Source: Moringa oleifera
Taxonomy: Eukaryota; Streptophyta; Magnoliopsida; Brassicales; Moringaceae
NCBI GenBank assembly: GCA_021397835.1
Contig: JAJFZO010000087.1
Span: 6,342,501-6,406,500, forward strand
DNA length: 64,000 nt
Direction: 5' to 3'
Shown here: piece by piece, positions 36,833-49,565 of the stretch
How the letters are laid out: every line of letters begins with the position of its first letter
How positions within the stretch are numbered: the stretch's first letter is position 1
Notes under the pieces: generated by a model
Told to the model about the DNA's origin: nothing
The model's input: only the letters and a program-made list of their open reading frames with translations
The model's database searches: none
Made by a program: the position numbers and the translations under genes

Positions 36833-39639
36833 GGAAAACACTCATCTTGGGGTAGGCTTACTACTTAGATGCTTTCAATAGTTATCCACTCCGCACTTGG
36901 CTACCCAACGTTTACCGTGGGCATGATAATCGATACACCAGAGGTGCGTCCTTCTCGATCCTTTTGTATTAGGGAAAGGTCCTCTCAATGCTCTAACCCC
37001 CATACCGAATATGGACTGAACTATCTCACAACGTTCTGAACTTAGCTCACGTACCGCTTTAATGGGTGAACAGCCCAACCCTTGGAATATACTACAGCCT
37101 TAGGTGGCGAAGAGTCGACATCGAGGTGCCAAACCTTCCCGTCGATGTGAGCTCTTGGGGAAGATCAGCCTATTATCCCTAGAGTAACTTTTATTTGTTG
37201 AGCGATGACTCTACCACTTGGCACCCTCGAATCACTAAGGCCAACCTTCGTCTCTGCTCGATGGGTGGGTCTTGCAGTCAAGCTCTCTTTTACCTTGACA
37301 CTCGAGGGCCAATCTTCATCCAGCCCGAGGAAACCTTTGCACGTCTTTGTTACCTTTTGGGAGGCCTACGCCCCATAAAAACTGTCTACCTGAGATTGTC
37401 CCTTGGCCCATAGGTCCTGACACAAGGTTAAAATTCTAGTTCTTCTAGAGTGGTATCTCACTGATGGCTCACCCCCCCCCCCCAAAGGAGGCCTTCTTCG
37501 CCTTCCACCTAAGCTGCACAGGAAAAGCCCAAAGCCAATCCCAAGGAACAGTGAAGCTTCATAGTGTCTTTCTATTCAGGTGCCAGTAGTTTGCATCTTC
37601 ACAAACATGTCTATTTCACTAATATAAAGTCTCTCTCTAAGATAGTGCTCAGGTCATTACGCCTTTCATGTGGGTCACAACTTACTTGATAAGGAATTTT
37701 GCCACCTTAGGACCGTTATAGTTATGGCCACCGTTCACCAGGGCTTCGGTCGCTAGCTCCCCTATCATCAAGTCACCAACTTCCTTGACCTTCCGGCACT
37801 GTGAAGTGTCAGCCCCCATACATGGTCTTACGACTTTGCGGAGACCTGTGTTTTTGGTAAACAATCGCTCGGGCCTAGTCACTGTGATCCTCTTTGTAAG
37901 GAGGCAACCCTTCTCTTGAAGTTAAGGGCTATTTTGTTGAGTTCCTTAGAGAAAGTTGTCTCGTGCCCCTAGGTATTCTTTACCTACCCATATGTGTCGA
38001 TTTCGAGTATAGATACCTTTTTGTTGAAGGTTGGTTAAGCTTTTCCTAGGAGTACAGCATGGGTTACTTTAGTGTTGTAGTGCCTGGTACTCTAACATTG
38101 GCTCGAGGCATTTTTTCTACCCCTTCTTATCCTAAAAAAGTAAGGGCACCTTGCGTCCTTTAACCAATAACTATCTTTCGGCTAGCCTAGCCTCCTCTGT
38201 CCCTCAAGACCAATAAAGGGTAGTATAAGAATATCACTTATTGTCCATCAACTATACCTTTCGGCCTGATCATAAGCCCTGATTCACCCTTCGTGGATGA
38301 ACCTTGCGAAGGAACCCTTAGGTTTTCAAGGCATTGGATTCTCACCAATGTTTGTGTTACTCAAGCTGACATTCTCGCTTTCATTTCATCCACCCATGCT
38401 CCCGCGGGTGCTTCCCTCTAAGGCGAAACACTCCCTTACCGATGCATTTTTACATCCCAAAGCTTTAGTAAATCGCTTAGCCCTTTTCATCTTTGATGCA
38501 AAAGCGCTCGATCAGTGAGTTATTATGCATTCTTTCAAGGGTGGCTACGTTTAGGCAAACCTCCTAGCTGTCTCTGCACCCCTACCTCCTTTATCACTAA
38601 GCAATCATTTAAGGGCCTGAGCTAGTAATCCGGGCTGTTTCCCTATTGACGATGAAGCTTATCCCCCATCGTCTCACTAGTTGACCTTGACCCCTGTTAT
38701 TTTGAGGTCATATCTAGTATTTAAAGTTTGCCTTAATTTGGTATCGCTCTTGCGGCCCACATCGAAACAGTGCTTTACCCCTAGATGTCAAGTCAACTGC
38801 TGTGCCTCAACGCATTTCGGGTAGAACCAACTAGCTCTGGGTTCAAGTGGCATTTCACCCCCAACCACAACTCATCCGCTGATTCTTCAACATCAGTCGG
38901 TTCAGACCTCCACTTATTTTCACCTAAGCTTCATCTTGGTCATGGATAGATTACCCAGGTTCGGGTTCATAAGCAGTGACAATTGCCCTATGAAGACTCG
39001 CTTTTGCTACCGCTCCAGTGGGTTCCTTCAACCAAGCCACTGCCTATGAGTCGCCAGCTCATTCTTCAATAGGCACGTGGTTAGAGCCCTGGGCTCCTCC
39101 CTCTAATTAAGAGCTTACGTTTTCATGTTATATTTCACTCCCTGATGGGGGTTCTTTTCACCCTTCCCTCATGGTACTAGTTCGCTATTGGTCACCTAGG
39201 AGTATTTAGCCTTGCAAGGTAGTCCTTGCTGATTCACACGGGATTCCACGTGCCCCATGCTACTTGGGTTAGAGCGTAGATGCTTTCAGCTACTGGACTC
39301 TCGCTATCTAGGGTGCGGCACTCCACTGCTTCACCGAACAGCACGACGCTTTTATTGCTTTCCCATAACCCTATTTTCACAGTTTATGTTACTCCCATTT
39401 CGCTCGTCGCTATTACGGGAATCACTTTTTCTTTCTTTTCCTTTGGCTACTAAGATGTTTCAGTTCGCCAGGTTGTCTCTTGCCTACCCATGGATTCAGC
39501 AGCAGTTCGAAAGGATGACTTATTCGGGAATCTTTGGATCTATGCTTATTTTCAACTCCCCGAAGCATTTCGTCACTCACTACGGCCTTCCTCGTCTCTA
39601 GGTGCCTAGGTATCCATCGTGAGCCTTTCCTTATTTGAA
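36833..39639 (-). rRNA. rrn23: rrn23, plastid 23S rRNA, decayed
   Basis: 23S rRNA, about 2.8 kb, on the minus strand. The 5' end is seen at 39600-39639 (AAGGCTCACGATGGATACCT in the RNA sense) and the 3' end near 36833. Long conserved stretches are readable throughout, with scattered C/T and G/A changes, and a C run at about 37472-37483 expanded relative to the usual sequence. All frames called inside it are shadows. The many core changes make it non-functional as a ribozyme. Confidence 0.93.
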
Positions 39640-39796
39640 CCTCGCCCTTAACTTTAAGGCTATGCCATCTTAAGGTGCTGCTAAATTGAAAGATCTCATA
39701 TTGTCAACATCCTTGAATAAGAAATCATAGATCGAACTGCCAAATTGAAAAAATTGGGTGCTAACATATAGCTTTGTATCGGCTAAGTCCACGAGT

Positions 39797-40685
39797 TGGA
39801 GGTAAGCGAACTCGAACCGCTGACATCAACCACAGGGTAAACCACCGCCTATCAAGCCCCCAATTGATTCTACCATAGAGGCCAATGATAGACAATAATT
39901 CCCTCCCCCCTCCCCCCTCCCCCCAAACACAGCTTACGACTTTCATCGTACTGTGCTCTCCAAAGAGCAACTCTTCTCAAAATCTCAAAAGGTATCGAGT
40001 TGGAATCCCATTCTAACTAAGGATTCTTGTGGTTCCAGAGGATCCAGCTATAGGAGAACCAGGAACGAAAAGCTTTCCCCTTTTTTTTCGCCCCGACTCT
40101 TTCGAATGCTGGTTTTAAGAATGAGTGATTGCTTTTTTTCGACCCTTACTACCCAACCTGAGAGCGGATAGCTAATGCATTCCACTTATTGAAAAAAGTC
40201 CTATGGTCGGTCTGCGACCCCTGGATACAGAAGCCATCCTTGAGGTGATCGTGTAGTTCCTACAGGGTCGAAACGATGGGGTCGGTCTATGGATTTTCCT
40301 TCCTTTTGCTGCATTTCTCTCAAAAGGTTGAAGGGAGATAGTGCATCAAGCTATTCACAAGGGCCAACTTGATCCTCTTCCCCAGGGATCCTAGATGAAG
40401 GAACCCTAGTAAAGCCGCTAACTCTAACTACCGTCCTTGTACGATCCGTACTAAATCTAACCAACTAACCATCCTACCTCCTCTACGTTCTTAACAACCT
40501 ATCTTTGTCTCAGTAGAGTCTTTTAGTGGCATGTTTTAGTCCTCTTCTTCATTACTTAGAAAAAGTGAGCCATCGGTTCACGTACAAGATATTATCATTA
40601 CCACGTGGAGAATCAGACACCCAACCTGTAATCGCAACGACCCAATTGCGAGAGCGAAACTCTATCAATTGAGCTATATTTCCCC
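39797..40685 (-). tRNA. trnA-UGC: trnA-UGC with intron, damaged
   Basis: Alanine tRNA of the rRNA operon spacer. The 5' exon is 40646-40685 and the 3' exon 39797-39827. The 3' exon is short: about ten bases at the exon/intron joint (anticodon-stem end and first intron bases) are deleted, since GACATC runs straight into AACCACAGGG. The group II intron (about 820 nt) is present. T-arm sequence GCGGTTCGAGTTCGC is readable. Confidence 0.9.
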
Positions 40686-40747
40686 GAGCCAAGTGGAGCA
40701 TGCATGAAGGAGGCAGATGCTTCTCCTATTCTTTTCCTTGGTGCAGC

Positions 40748-41763
40748 TAGACCATCCTGGACTTGAACCAAAGACCTCACCCGTAAAGTAAATCATCGCA
40801 CCTACAGTCCAACCAATTGGGAGAGAATCAATAGATTCCTTTTCGGGAGTGATTCATCTTTCCCGAACGCAGCATACAACTCTCCGTTGTACTGCGCTCT
40901 CCAAGTGTGTTTGTTCCCCCCTTCTTCCTTACCATGGCAAGTATTTGTGAAATAACTCTGATGAGAAGAAAAAAAAGGGCGTTAAGAAACCCCCTTGGGT
41001 CAACCTTAGACACTTTAAGATCCTTTTTAAAACCTGCTCCCGTTTTGAGTCCAAAGATAAATAAATAGACATGTCCCATTACACTGATCGGGGGCATTCG
41101 TAGTGACTGAGGGGTCGAAGATCAAGAAGTGGGTTATTTATCAGCCAAGCATTCTTCTTATGGCTAGATCCAATCTCATGTTCCCTGTGAAAAGGAAAAA
41201 TAATTTCACGTTCTTCCTTTTAGGAAGGAAGTGTAACAACCTATCGATACCATTTTTTCCAAACCTCCAGGAAATGCATGAAAAAAAAAGGCTCGAACAG
41301 TACAATCCCTCTGTCACCCCAAAATGAAAAAGGTGATCTCGTAGTTCTTGGTTTGCGAAGATACGTTATTAGGTGCTTCATTTTATTTTCCCATTGAGGT
41401 CAAAGCTAAACCTATGCTCAGGAGATAGCTGTCCATACATTGATAAGGGATGTATGGATTGTCGAGAAGAGAGGAGCCGTGGTGGTCCCCTTTGGATCGC
41501 TTGGATCCCACAAGTGAATAGAAAGTTAGATCTATATTAGATCTCACCTGAATCGCCCCATCTATCCTTTTGAGGAGAAGTTTGGTTTCAAACCCCGGTT
41601 CAAAAAGGAGAAGTACGCCATGCTAATGTTCCTTGGATGATCCACATCTCAGGATCAAGCGTTGATGAGAATATTAAACTATCCATGTGGCTAAGAGCCC
41701 TTACACCCTAGGCGTAATGATGCAATTATCATGGGCGCACTCTACCACTAAGCTAATAAGCCC
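40748..41763 (-). tRNA. trnI-GAU: trnI-GAU with intron, mutated
   Basis: Isoleucine tRNA of the 16S-23S spacer. The 5' exon is about 41726-41763 (GGGCTTATTAGCTTAGTGGT in sense, one base longer than usual) and the 3' exon 40748-40783. The group II intron between is about 940 nt, the usual size. The anticodon region reads GATAA at the exon 1 end, keeping GAU. Small changes in both stems. Confidence 0.9.
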
Positions 41764-42060
41764 GTCGTGCGGGCCTCCTACTGGGGGCCCGCTATGCCAA
41801 GCTAAAAACAAGAGAAACCCTATCCCTCTATTTCTTTTTTACGCCCTCATGCCCCTCCCATGTGGCGAATGGGAACGTAAAAAGGGATCCTATCAACTTG
41901 TTTTAACCTAGGATAATAAGCTCATGGGCTTGGTCTTACTTCACCGTCAAGAAAGGAAAAAAGGCTTCCATCTCCAAGTTTAACTTAGATGTAGCTCACT
42001 TCTTTTCGGGCGTGAAGTAGTGTTAACCAAAATACCCAACAAGCATTAGCTCTCCCTAAA
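41764..42060. other. rrn16-trnI spacer
   Basis: About 300 nt of rRNA operon spacer. No gene seen. Confidence 0.65.
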
Positions 42061-43534
42061 AAAGTGGTGATCCAACCGCACCTTCTAGTACGGCTACCTT
42101 GTTATGACTTCATTCCAGTCACTCACCCTGCCTTCGGCATCCTCCTCCTTGCGGTTAAGGTAACGACTTCGGGCATGGCCAGCTTCCACATTGTGACGGG
42201 CGGTGTGTACAAGGCTCGGGAATGAATTCACTGTTGTATGGCTAACCGACGATTACTAGTGATTTCGGCTTCATGCAAGCGAGTTGTAACCTGTAATCTG
42301 AACTGAGGATGAATTTTGGAGTTAGCTCATCCTTGCAGGATTGCGACCCTTTATCTTGGCCATTGTAGCACGTGTGTCACCTAAGGCATAAGAGGCATGA
42401 TGACTTGATGTCATCCTCACCTTTCTCCAACTTATCATTGACAGTCTGCTAAAGGTTCTGGCAACTAAACATGATGGTTGCGCTTGTTATGGAACTTAAC
42501 CCAACACCTTACGGCACGAGCTGATGACAGCCATACACCACCTGTGTCTGCATTCCCAAAGGCACCCCTCTCTTTCAAGAGGATTCACGGCATGTCAAGC
42601 CATAGTAAGGTTCTTCACTTTGCATTGAATTAAACCACATGCTCTACAGCTTGTGCGAGCCCCTGTCAATTCCTTTGAGTTTCATTCTTGCAAATGTACC
42701 CCCAGGTGGGATACTTCACGCGTTAGCTACAGCACTGCACGGGTTGATACGCACAACACTTAGTGTCCATCGTTTACGGCTAGGACTACTGGGGTACCTA
42801 ATCCCATTTGTTCCCCTAGCTTTTGTCTTTCAGTGTCAGTGTCGGCCCAGCAGAGTGCTTTCGCCATTGGTGTTTTTTTTTATCTCTATGCATTTCACCG
42901 CTCCACCGAAAATTCCATCTGCGCTTACCATACTCCAATTTGGTAGTTTCCACCGCCTGTCCAGGGTCGAGCCTTGGGATTTGACGGCGGACTTAAAAAG
43001 CCACCTACAGACGCTTTACGCCCAATCATTCCAGATAACACTTGCATCCTTTATATTATCGCGGCTGCTAGCACAGAGTTAGCCGATGCTCATTCCCTAT
43101 ATAACGTCATTGCTTCTTCTCCGGGAAAAGAAGTTCACAACCTATGGGCCTTCTACCTCTTGTGGCATTGCTCCATTAGGCTTTCACCCATTGCAAAAAA
43201 TTCCCCACTGTTGCCTCCCATTGGAGTCTGGGCTGTGTCTTAGTCCTAGTATGGCTGATCATCCTCTTGGACCAGTTACTGATCATCGCCTGGCTAAGCT
43301 ATTGCCTCACCAACTAGCTAATTAGAGGCGAGCCCCTACTCGGGCAGATTCCTCCTTTTGGTCCTTAGATTATGGGGTATTAACAGTCGTTTCCAGCTAT
43401 TATTCCCTTCCCAAAGGCAAGTTCTTACGCGTTACTCACTCATCCGCCATTGAAAACACCACTTCCGTCCAACTTGCATGTGTTAAGCATGCTGTCAGCA
43501 TTCATCCTGAGCCAGAATCGAACTTTCCATGAGA
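42061..43534 (-). rRNA. rrn16: rrn16, plastid 16S rRNA, decayed
   Basis: 16S rRNA, about 1,474 nt against 1,491. The 5' end is TCTCATGGAAAGTTCGATTC in sense at 43534 and the 3' end at 42061. The 530-loop region reads GCTAGCAGCCGCGATAATAT instead of GCCAGCAGCCGCGGTAAGAC. At the 3' end the complement of AAAGGAGGTGATCC reads AAAAGTGGTGATCC, so the anti-Shine-Dalgarno CCUCC is destroyed. This gene cannot encode a working decoding RNA. Confidence 0.95.
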
Positions 43535-43655
43535 TTTGTAGTTGCATTACTTATAACTTCCTTGTTCGTAGATAAAGCTGATTCGGAATTGTCTTTCATT
43601 CCAAGGCATAACTTGTATCCACATGCTTCATATTCACCTCGAGTTCGCTCCTAGA

Positions 43656-43685
43656 AATATAGCCATCCTTACCTCCTTACATTAA
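43656..43685 (-). promoter_or_regulatory. rrn16 operon promoter (Prrn) remnant
   Basis: Between trnV-GAC and rrn16 the minus strand carries the conserved Prrn block. The -10 box TATATT (43661 to 43656) is intact within GGATGGCTATATTTCTAGG. The -35 box, normally TTGACG, reads TTAATG (43685 to 43680), 18 nt away. Two -35 bases have changed by transition. Confidence 0.65.
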
Positions 43686-43744
43686 TCCCACGAGCCTCTT
43701 ATCTATTCTTGTTTAATCATGGCAGGGGAGTAAGTCAAAGGGTT

Positions 43745-43816
43745 TAGGGATAATAAGGCTCAAACTAATTACTTCCATCATGTCAAGGTGACATTCTACC
43801 GTTGAGTTATATCCTT
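43745..43816 (-). tRNA. trnV-GAC: trnV-GAC, plastid valine tRNA, mutated
   Basis: A 72-nt valine tRNA upstream of rrn16. Anticodon GAC is kept (CCTTGACATG in sense). Changes in the T arm (AGTTTGAGCC-type) and D arm lower pairing. It is co-oriented with rrn16, as in intact plastids. Confidence 0.92.
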
Positions 43817-45703
43817 TCCCCCATGAAGAAATAGAACTGACTAATCCTAAGGCAAAGGGTCGAGAAACTCAAGGCCGCTATTCTTGAACTTGGAGCCGGG
43901 CTTTTCTTTCGCACTATTACGGATATGAAATGAAAATAATGGAAAAAGTTAGATTCAATTGTTAACTACTCCTAACGAAAATAGGATTGACTACGGATTC
44001 TAGCCATAGCACATGGTTTCATAACATAAAACTGTATGATTCTCCCGATCTAAATTAATTCAGTTTTACATGAAGAAGATTTGGCTCAGCATGTTCTATT
44101 CGATACGGGTAAAAGAAGTGCTATTCTTTTCTTAAAAAAACAGAAAAATCAAAACCAAGTCAAGATGATATGGATCAACCCCTTCTTCTTGCGCCAAAGA
44201 TCTTCCCATTTCTGAAGGAACTAGAGTTACATCTCTTTTCCATTTCCATTCAAGAGTGCTTATGTGTTTCCATGCCCCTTTAAGACCCTAAAAAATTGAC
44301 AAATTCCTTTTACTAGGAACACATACAAGATTCGTCACTACAAAAAGGATAATGGTAACCCCATGATTAACTACCATCAAGTTCATTTATGAATTTCATA
44401 ATAATAGAAATACATGTCCTACCGAAACAGAATTTGTAACTTGTTGTTCTCTTGCCTAATAGGTAAAGATTTACCTCCATGGAAAAGATGATTCATTCGG
44501 ATCAACATGAAAGCCCAACTACATTGCATTGCCAGAATCCATGTTGTATATTTAAAAGAGGTTGACCTCCTTGCTTCTATGGTACAATTCTCTTCCCATT
44601 AAGCCTCCTTTCTTCTTGGTCCAAAGAGACAAAATGTAAGACTGGTGCCAACAGCTAATCATGAAAGAAAGGACTCACTGAGCCAAGATCACTAACTAAT
44701 ACTAATCTAACACTAATATAATAGAAAAGAACTATCTTTTCTGTATACTTATGTATACTTTCCTCGATTTCGTTGCTACCACAGGCTTTATTCAATCGAT
44801 CAGATCATATAGATATCCTTTTAACACAACTTAGGTCGTCGAAAAGATCTTGGAGACCCACCAAAGCACGAAAGCCAGGATCTTTCAAAACATGGATTCC
44901 TATTCGAAGAGCGCATAACCTCATGGATAAGCTCACATTAACCCATCAATTTGGGATCCAATTTAGGATTTTCCTTGAGGGGTATCGGTAAGGAATTGGA
45001 ATGTAATAATATTGACTCATAATCGATTCATATAGATACAGAAGAAAAGGTTTTCTATGGATTCAAGTGCTGTCCTTATGGGATAGAGATAGAGAAAAAG
45101 GAAAAAATTGAAGATTTCACATAGTGCTTTTGATCGAAAAATCAATCTGATTTAATTTATTTCATACTATTCACTCAATGAGAAAATGAGTCAAATTCTA
45201 TAGGATCAAACCTATAGGACTTAAGAAAGGAATGATGAAAGGGAATAAAATAAAAAAAGAAAAAAAGAAAAAAGAGAGAAAAAAATAATAAATAAATAAG
45301 TAAATAAAAATGAAGTAGAAGAACTCAGATTCCAAATGAACAAATACAAACTTGAAAAAGTATCTTTCTGATTCTCAAAGAGTAAAGGGTAAAGGGATTG
45401 ATCGAGAAAGATCTCTTGTTCTTATTATAAGATCATGTGTTGGATCCACAGATGTTTGGTAAAGAGAAGAATAGTCTCCTTTGAGAATAACTAAAAATGG
45501 AAAGTGTTCAATTGGAACATGAAAACATGATTGAGTTTGTCCTAGTTACTCCTCGGGACAGAGTGGAAGAAGGGAGGAGAATCTTGAATGAGGAAAAGGA
45601 CCCAATGACTTCGAAAGAATTAAATGAGGAGTCGTACGAGGTGAAAATCTCATGTACGGTTATATAAAGTAGTAGTAAGGGTGACTTATCTGTCAACTTT
45701 TCC
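43817..45703. other. trnV-rps12 region incl. trans-intron 3' half
   Basis: About 1.9 kb. Most is IR spacer without a recognisable gene; the small frame at 44773-44991 is not convincing. The right end holds the 3' half of the rps12 trans-spliced group II intron: domain 5, AGTCGTACGAGGTGAAAATC and onward, lies at 45629-45662. Confidence 0.7.
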
Positions 45704-46497
45704 ACTATCACCCCCAAAAAACCAAACTCTGCCTTACATAAAGTTGCCAGAGTACGATTAACCTTTGGATTTGAAATCACTGCTTATATACCTGGTATTG
45801 GCCATAATTCACAAGAACATTCTATAATCTTAATAAGAGGGGGAAGGGTTAAGGATTTACCAAGTGTGAGATATCACATTGTTCGAGGAACCCTAGATGC
45901 TGTCGGAGTAAATGATCGTCAACAAGGGCGTTCTAGTGCCTTATAGATTCTTATCTAAGACTTGTATCATTTGATGATGCCATGTGAATCACTAGAAACA
46001 TGTGAAGTGTATGGCTAACCCAATAACAAAAGTTTCATAAAGGGACTGGAGCAAGCTACCATGAGACAAAAGATCTTCTTTCTAAAAAGATTCGATTCGG
46101 AACTATTATATGTCCAAGGGCCAATATTGAAATAATTTCAGAGGTTTTCCCTGACTTTGTCTGTGTTAACAAACAATTCGAAATGCATCAACTTTTTTAG
46201 AACAGGTCCGGGTCAAATAATAATGATTCAAAACACTTCTTTTTATACTATTTCGAAAACCCAAGGACACCATCGTATGGATATGTAAAATACAGGATTT
46301 TTAATCCTAGTAGGAAAAGGAGGGAAACAGATGCTCAATTTAAAGTGAGTAAACAAAATTCCATATTTGATCTCATAGATACACATAGAATTCTGTGGAA
46401 AGCCGTATTCGATGAAAGTCGTATGTACGGTTTGAAGGGAGATCTTTTATATCTTTCGAGATCCACCCTACAATATGGGGTCAAAAAGCCAAAATAA
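45704..46497 (+). pseudogene. rps12: rps12 exons 2-3, ribosomal protein uS12 3' part
   Basis: 3' part of the trans-spliced gene for uS12, the decoding-centre protein. Exon 2 is 45704-45935, 232 nt as in intact plastids, and has no stop: [18 protein letters not shown] onward, with changes such as R-to-H and S-to-F. The cis intron is 45936-46471 (536 nt, usual size; domain 5 near 46400-46435). Exon 3 is 46472-46497 (Y-G-V-K-K-P-K-stop). Exon 1 is encoded elsewhere in the plastid and is not in the window. Confidence 0.92.
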
Positions 46498-46549
46498 TTA
46501 TTTTAGCCCTTATAAAAAGAAAACCGATTCTTGAACCCCTTTCATACTC

Positions 46550-47023
46550 ATGTCATGTTGAGGTACTGTAGAAGAAAAAACTACAAAATCCGATCCAATT
46601 TATCATAATTGATTAGTTAACATGTTGGTTAACTGTATTCTAAAACACAAAAAAAAAAAAAATCATCGGCTTATCAAATTATCTATCGAGCCTTGAAAAA
46701 GATTCAACAAAAGACAGGAATAAATCCACTATCTGTTTTACCTCAAGTAATATGTGGAGTAACTCCCCATATAGTAGTAAAAGAAAGACATGTAGGCGGA
46801 TCAACTCATCAAGTTCCCATTGAAATAGGATTCCACACAAGGAAAAGCACTTGCCATTCGTTGGTTATTAAGGGCATCAAAAAAACATTCAGGTCAAAAT
46901 ATGGCTTTCAAATTAAGTTCTGAATTAGTAGATGTTGCCAAAGGGAGTGGCGATGCCATATGCAAAAAGGAAGAGACTCATAGAATGGTAGAGGCAAATA
47001 GATCTTTTGCACATTTTCATTAA
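46550..47023 (+). pseudogene. rps7: rps7, ribosomal protein uS7, broken
   Basis: Small-subunit protein uS7, head-domain organiser. It starts ATG-TCA-TGT-TGA: the family N-terminus is M-S-R-R-G, so two CpG codons (CGT, CGA) became TGT and TGA, giving a stop at codon 4. A long A run near 46650 shifts the frame. The middle (46693-46923) reads [15 protein letters not shown], then a frameshift, and the end A-N-R-S-F-A-H-F-H. It is 474 nt against 468. Directly downstream of rps12 exon 3, as normal. Confidence 0.94.
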
Positions 47024-47347
47024 TCTATGAAGAGGATCTATATAGACACATAGATCCATGGATCCATACATCTCGATCGGAAAAGAATCAATAAAAAAAG
47101 GAAAAAATCAAAATTGATCGATCTATTTCTCGAAACAAACGAAAAGAAAACAAAAGATGAAACATAAATCATGGATTAACTATGCCCTCTTGGGGAATTG
47201 CTTAAGAATAAGAAAGAGGAATCTCATGTAATTGCCATGGAATAAGGTTTGATCTTATTCATGGGGATTCCGTAAATATTCCATTCCAAAAATAGAAAGT
47301 TTGAAACAACTGGGATTTTTTTGAAGATTGTATGCTGTTACTAATTC
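47024..47347. other. rps7-ndhB spacer
   Basis: About 320 nt of IR spacer. No gene seen. Confidence 0.6.
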
Positions 47348-49565
47348 ATGATCTGGCATGTACAAAATGAAATTTCAATCTTGATTCTACGGGAATTTTT
47401 ATGAAAGGCTTTCATTTGCTTTTCTTCGATGGAAGTTTTATTTTCCCAGAATCTATCCTAATTTTTGGCCTAATTCTTTTTCTAATGATCGATTCAACCT
47501 CTGATCAAAAAGATATACCTTGGTTGTATTTCATCTCTTCAACAAGTTTAGTAATGAGCATAACGGCCTTATTGTTCTGATGGAGAGAAGAACCTACGAT
47601 TAGCTATTTAGGAAATTTCCAAACGAATAATTTCAATGAAATCTTTCAATTTCTTATTTTACTATGTTTAACTCTCTGTATTCCTCTATCCGTAGAGTAC
47701 ATTGAATATATAGAAATGGCTACAATAGAGTTTCTATTATTCGTATTAACAGCTACTCTAGTAGAAATGTTTTCATGCGGTGCTAACGATTTAATAACTA
47801 TCTTTGTAGCTCCAAAATATTTCAGTTTATGCTCTTACCTATTATCTGGATATACCAAGAAAGATGTACGGTCTAATGAGGCTACTATGAAATATTAGCT
47901 CATGGGTAAGGCAAGCTCTTCTATTCTAGTTCATGGTTTCTCTTGGCTATATGGTTCATCCAGGCGAGAGATTGAGCTTCAAGAAATAGTGAATTGTCTT
48001 ATCAATACACAAATGTATAACTCCCCAAGAATTTTAATTGCGCTTATATTCATCATTGTAGGAATTGTCTTCAAGCTTTCCCCAGCCCCTTCTCATCAAT
48101 AGACTTTTGAGGTATACAAAGGAGTGCGGTTCGTTTGATAAATTCTTACTTCTTTATCTATTATCTATCTCTAAGATGTTTGGATTTTTCAAAACTCCAT
48201 GGACATGCCGAAGAGAAATGCTATCCCCACTCAGACCAAGACATAACTTTGACTTGTTCAAAAAACAATTAAGGTGAAGCAAAGTCAGGAACAATAAATC
48301 TCTTTATGATAAATAGATCCACTTTGCAAGTTCGTTATTACAGGTAATTTCTACAAAGGATCGAACTAATGACATACACAATGCTTGAATTCTCAATGTA
48401 GATGCTACATAGTTGGTTCTCATCCTTCAGAGACTACAAGTGTAATAAGAGCATTTGTCGACAAAAGGATCACCCTAAGATGATCGTCTCATGGCTATTG
48501 AGAATGAATCAAATCAGATGGTTCTATTTCTCAATCTTTCTGACTTGCTCCTACGAAACCAAGGTCATAAAGATTGAGAAAAATCAATCATTCACAACCA
48601 CTGATGAAAGATTCCTTAAAAAGTTAAGGATTAGTAATCCGTTTTAGAAATCAAATAGATTTGATGTTATACATATTCGAGGAAAGTAATCAAAAAAGAA
48701 AGAAAATGAGTTCTTCTTTACTTTTATCACTTAGGCCGTGTGAGATGAAAGTCCCATGCATGATTTTGAATGAGAGAAAGAAGTGAGGAATCCCCTTTTT
48801 GACTCTGACTCTCCCACTCAAATTGTTGCTTTTCTTTTTGTTACTTCGAAAGTAGCTACTTTAGCTTGAGCCACTCGAATTTTTGATATTCCTTTTTATT
48901 TCTCATCAAACGAATGACATATTCTTTTGAAAATCCTAGCTATTCTTAGCATGATATTGGGGAATCTTATTGCTATTACTCAAACAAGCATGAAACATAT
49001 GCTTGCATATTCGTCCATAGGTCAAATCAGATATGTAATTATTGGAATAATTGTTGGAGACTCAAATGGTGGATATGCAAGCATGATAACTTATATGTTG
49101 TTCTATATCTCCATGAATCTAGAAACTTTTGCTTGCATTGTATCATTTGGTCTACATACCGAAACTGATAACATTCGAGATTTTGCAGGATTATATACAA
49201 AAGATCCTTTTTTGGCTCTCTGTTTAGGTCTACGTCTCTTATCCCTAGGAGGTCTTCCTCCACCAGCGGGTTTTTTCGAAAAACTCCATTTATTCTGGTG
49301 TGGATGGCAGGCAAGCCTATATTTCTTGGTTTCAATAGGACTCCTTACAAGCGTTCTTTCTATCTACTATTATCTAAAAACAATCAAGCTATTAATGACT
49401 GGCTAAAACCAAGAAATAACCCCTAACATATGAAATTATAAAAGATCCCCTTTAAGATCAAGCAATTCCATCGAATTGAGTATGATTGTATGTGTGATAA
49501 CATCTACTATATCAGGAATATTAATGAATCTGATTATTAAGATTACTCAAGACACCTTTTTCTAG
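47348..49565 (+). pseudogene. ndhB: ndhB with group II intron, broken
   Basis: ND2-like membrane subunit of NDH. Exon 1 is 47348-48123, starting M-I-W-H-V-Q-N-E and one base short of the usual 777. Stops include TGA for Trp near 47578 and TAG for Trp near 48100, and the Gly-rich T-L-G-G-M motif reads T-L-V-E-M. The intron (48124-48809) begins GTGCGG and keeps a degenerate domain 5 at 48734-48767. Exon 2 is 48810-49565, exactly 756 nt, and is open for 159 codons in 48927-49406. As an IR gene it was GC-richer and better kept than SSC genes. Confidence 0.95.

Noticed and set aside
39257..39601. Plus-strand frames of 114 and 147 codons in 39257-39601 and 42639-43082
   Set aside because: They are antisense to rrn23 and rrn16. 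The rRNA identity is certain and such frames are common by chance in GC-richer rRNA genes.
44773..44991. 72-codon frame in the trnV-rps12 spacer
   Set aside because: Old plastid annotations carry unnamed ORFs in this spacer, but this frame shows no conserved family and no start signal.
45629..45662. Riboswitch or stem-loop regulator before rps12 exon 2
   Set aside because: The hairpin is domain 5 of the trans-spliced group II intron, as also seen for ndhA, ndhB and petB.
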